Part shown: in pieces, positions 62,450-64,000 of the stretch
How the letters are laid out: each line of letters begins with the position of its first letter
Numbering within the stretch: position 1 is the stretch's first letter
Notes under the pieces: model-generated
Told to the model about the DNA's origin: nothing
The model's database searches: none
What the model saw: the letters and a program-made list of their open reading frames with translations, nothing else
Origin: Xestospongia muta
Lineage: Eukaryota; Porifera; Demospongiae; Haplosclerida; Petrosiidae
Direction: 5' to 3'
Assembly (NCBI GenBank): GCA_963693285.1
Contig: OY848922.1
Coordinates: forward strand, 563,001 to 627,000
DNA length: 64,000 bases
Translations under genes and position numbers: made by a program

Positions 62450-64000
62450 ATGATTGTGTCAGCTATTACAACGTCGTTATCGTGGCTCCTACATATATGG
62501 GCACACCTAGTTATGGCAGTTCTTTGGTTGGTCATCTCACCATTTTGGTTAATATTGAGTATTCTGGTCTATATTGTCACCCATGGATGGGCGTTGGCCA
62601 TAGCAGTTACAACAATTAGTTGTATGGTCTTGTCTTTTCGTTACAGCAGGTTGTCATCAGTAAGTCTTACAAAGTGTTATTAAAATTAATGTAATAAATG
62701 TTGCATTAGTAAAATCATTAGTTTAGTGTTATTCTTTGTCACTGGTATAGTGTGGTAAATAGAATTGTATACCTATATGTATTAAATAAGGTTTCTCTGT
62801 GTATATACAGAGGCAATATTCCAAGCAATCCTCACTTCAACCACCTATTATAATATCAGAAGTCTTTAAGGTATAGTTACTTGAATTAGACCATTCAAAC
62901 CCATAGTGTATATTCATTCTTCTCCTATTGCTTGCAGACACTGCCTGTTCATCCAAAAACCGATTGGTATTTAAAAGCTGTATCTGAAGGTGTTAGAGTG
63001 TTCTGTCGTGCCTTTCCTACACTGTCTTTGTCATCTGGTGTTTCAGTTATTGCTAGTAGCACTTTATTAGATGCTACGCCTAAAGTAAGTTTAAATACAT
63101 TATAATTTCCTTTTATCAAGTTTGATATGGTCATGTAATTAAGGCTTTAAATACTTGTGAAGGTACATATACATGCACTGAATCAAATTATTGTGATATT
63201 GAAACCTGGCCTTGTTATTTAAACATGGAATAAATTATATAGCCCAATGAACTCACTAATCATTACTCAATATTGTAGAGTTTTGACGTCAAACCATACA
63301 TATTATCAGTGAAAGCATACTAGCCAATAATAGCTTAACAATAGCACCTGCATGTTGTAATTTGTCAATGACATGTCTAACAAGATTTCCCCTCTAGCGT
63401 GCTCTCCAGTTGGCTCTCATTGCATCAGATCTTTCTTGTTGGTTTGGAAAGTTAATAGGACAAGTACAACATGTAGTCAAGCCACGTTATTCCATCAATA
63501 AATTATCTACTTCATCAGATTCGGATGTTATAAGTATGGTAGTACAAAGAGATCATACTCGATATAAAAGCAAGTTGGATAAGTTGTGGTTTCAAACAAA
63601 AAAACGAGGATCAGAGTTTTTGGATAAATACTTCACTTCACTTGGTTTTTGCTCCAATGTTATAAGCGATTATAGCACTGAGATTATAGAGAGGTGAGTG
63701 AATATATGGATAGTTGAATGAAAGGGTGAATGGATTGATGGATGTATGGTTAGAGAGATGAGTTATTGAGTGAGTATGATGAACGGACAAACAGATCAAT
63801 AATAATAATATTGACAAAGTAAACTAAAACTATAACAATGTGTTTTGTTTTCTGTAACATAAATAACAGCTGTTACTACTGAATGCCACTATAGTAGCTG
63901 ACTTGATAAATGAGTTTCATAACATGATCTTTTCTCTTAGGACGTGGCAGTACCAAAATGATCGTACTTGTTACATTTTCTTTTCACCTCAACAAAATGA
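62450..64000 (+). CDS. Unrecognised membrane-anchored protein (5' part)
   Basis: Five exons seen (62450-62659, 62811-62870, 62938-63084, 63398-63693, 63941 to the window end), joined in frame; the gene continues beyond the window. Residues about 1-65 are strongly hydrophobic (LLHIWAHLVMAVLWLVISPF, LILSILVYIVTHGWALAIAV) and look like two membrane helices or a hairpin anchor. The following part is soluble: PVHPKTDWYLKAVSEGVRVF, RALQLALIASDLSCWFGKLI, KSKLDKLWFQTKKRGSEFLD, WQYQNDRTCYIFFSPQQNE. I do not recognise the family. Exon phases and the lack of stops support a real gene; function is unknown. Confidence 0.7.

Overview
The window looks like nuclear DNA of an early-branching animal, most likely a demosponge. 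That is an inference from several things: AT-rich sequence, very short introns (about 45-70 bp) next to occasional multi-kb repeat-filled ones, densely packed head-to-head genes, and animal-specific families (DED caspases, golgin-97, Munc18, UBE2F, an IER-like gene, a phostensin/taperin-like protein). For most genes I rebuilt the exons by hand from GT-AG boundaries. Where I give a protein length, the summed coding exons divide by three.

Region 1 (about 0.4-23 kb) holds four related genes, all on the minus strand: (a) a Death domain + two DED-like domains + coiled coil + caspase fold that has lost both catalytic residues (FLIP-like); (b) a two-DED active caspase with a QQ-rich repeat linker; (c) a protein with four DED-like units and a coiled coil but no protease; (d) a second two-DED active caspase. 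Plus-strand housekeeping genes lie between them: an FCF2/DNTTIP2 rRNA-processing factor and PIGC, which is split into eight exons. Together the four look like a locally expanded set of initiator, inhibitor and adaptor proteins for DED-based death or immune signalling.

Region 2 (23-33 kb): a WDR31 homologue whose 5' splice site has been amplified into a 12-copy minisatellite, a golgin-97 (GRIP) gene, and a threonine aldolase with an uninterrupted coding region. Region 3 (33-44 kb): PTPA (PP2A activator), whose introns hold a decayed hAT transposon and a cluster of perfect palindromes, then a small IER-like gene with a perfect CArG box and a TATA box upstream. Region 4 (44-54 kb): Munc18/Sec1, whose introns hold about 29 copies of a 69-bp repeat and a satellite shared with the golgin intron. 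Region 5 (54-64 kb): UBE2F, CK2-beta, POLE3, a PP1-docking phostensin/taperin-like protein, SET/TAF-I, and the start of an unrecognised membrane protein that runs off the end.

Seven gene pairs are divergent, with only about 100-225 bp between start codons. No rRNA, confident tRNA, CRISPR array or prokaryotic feature was seen.
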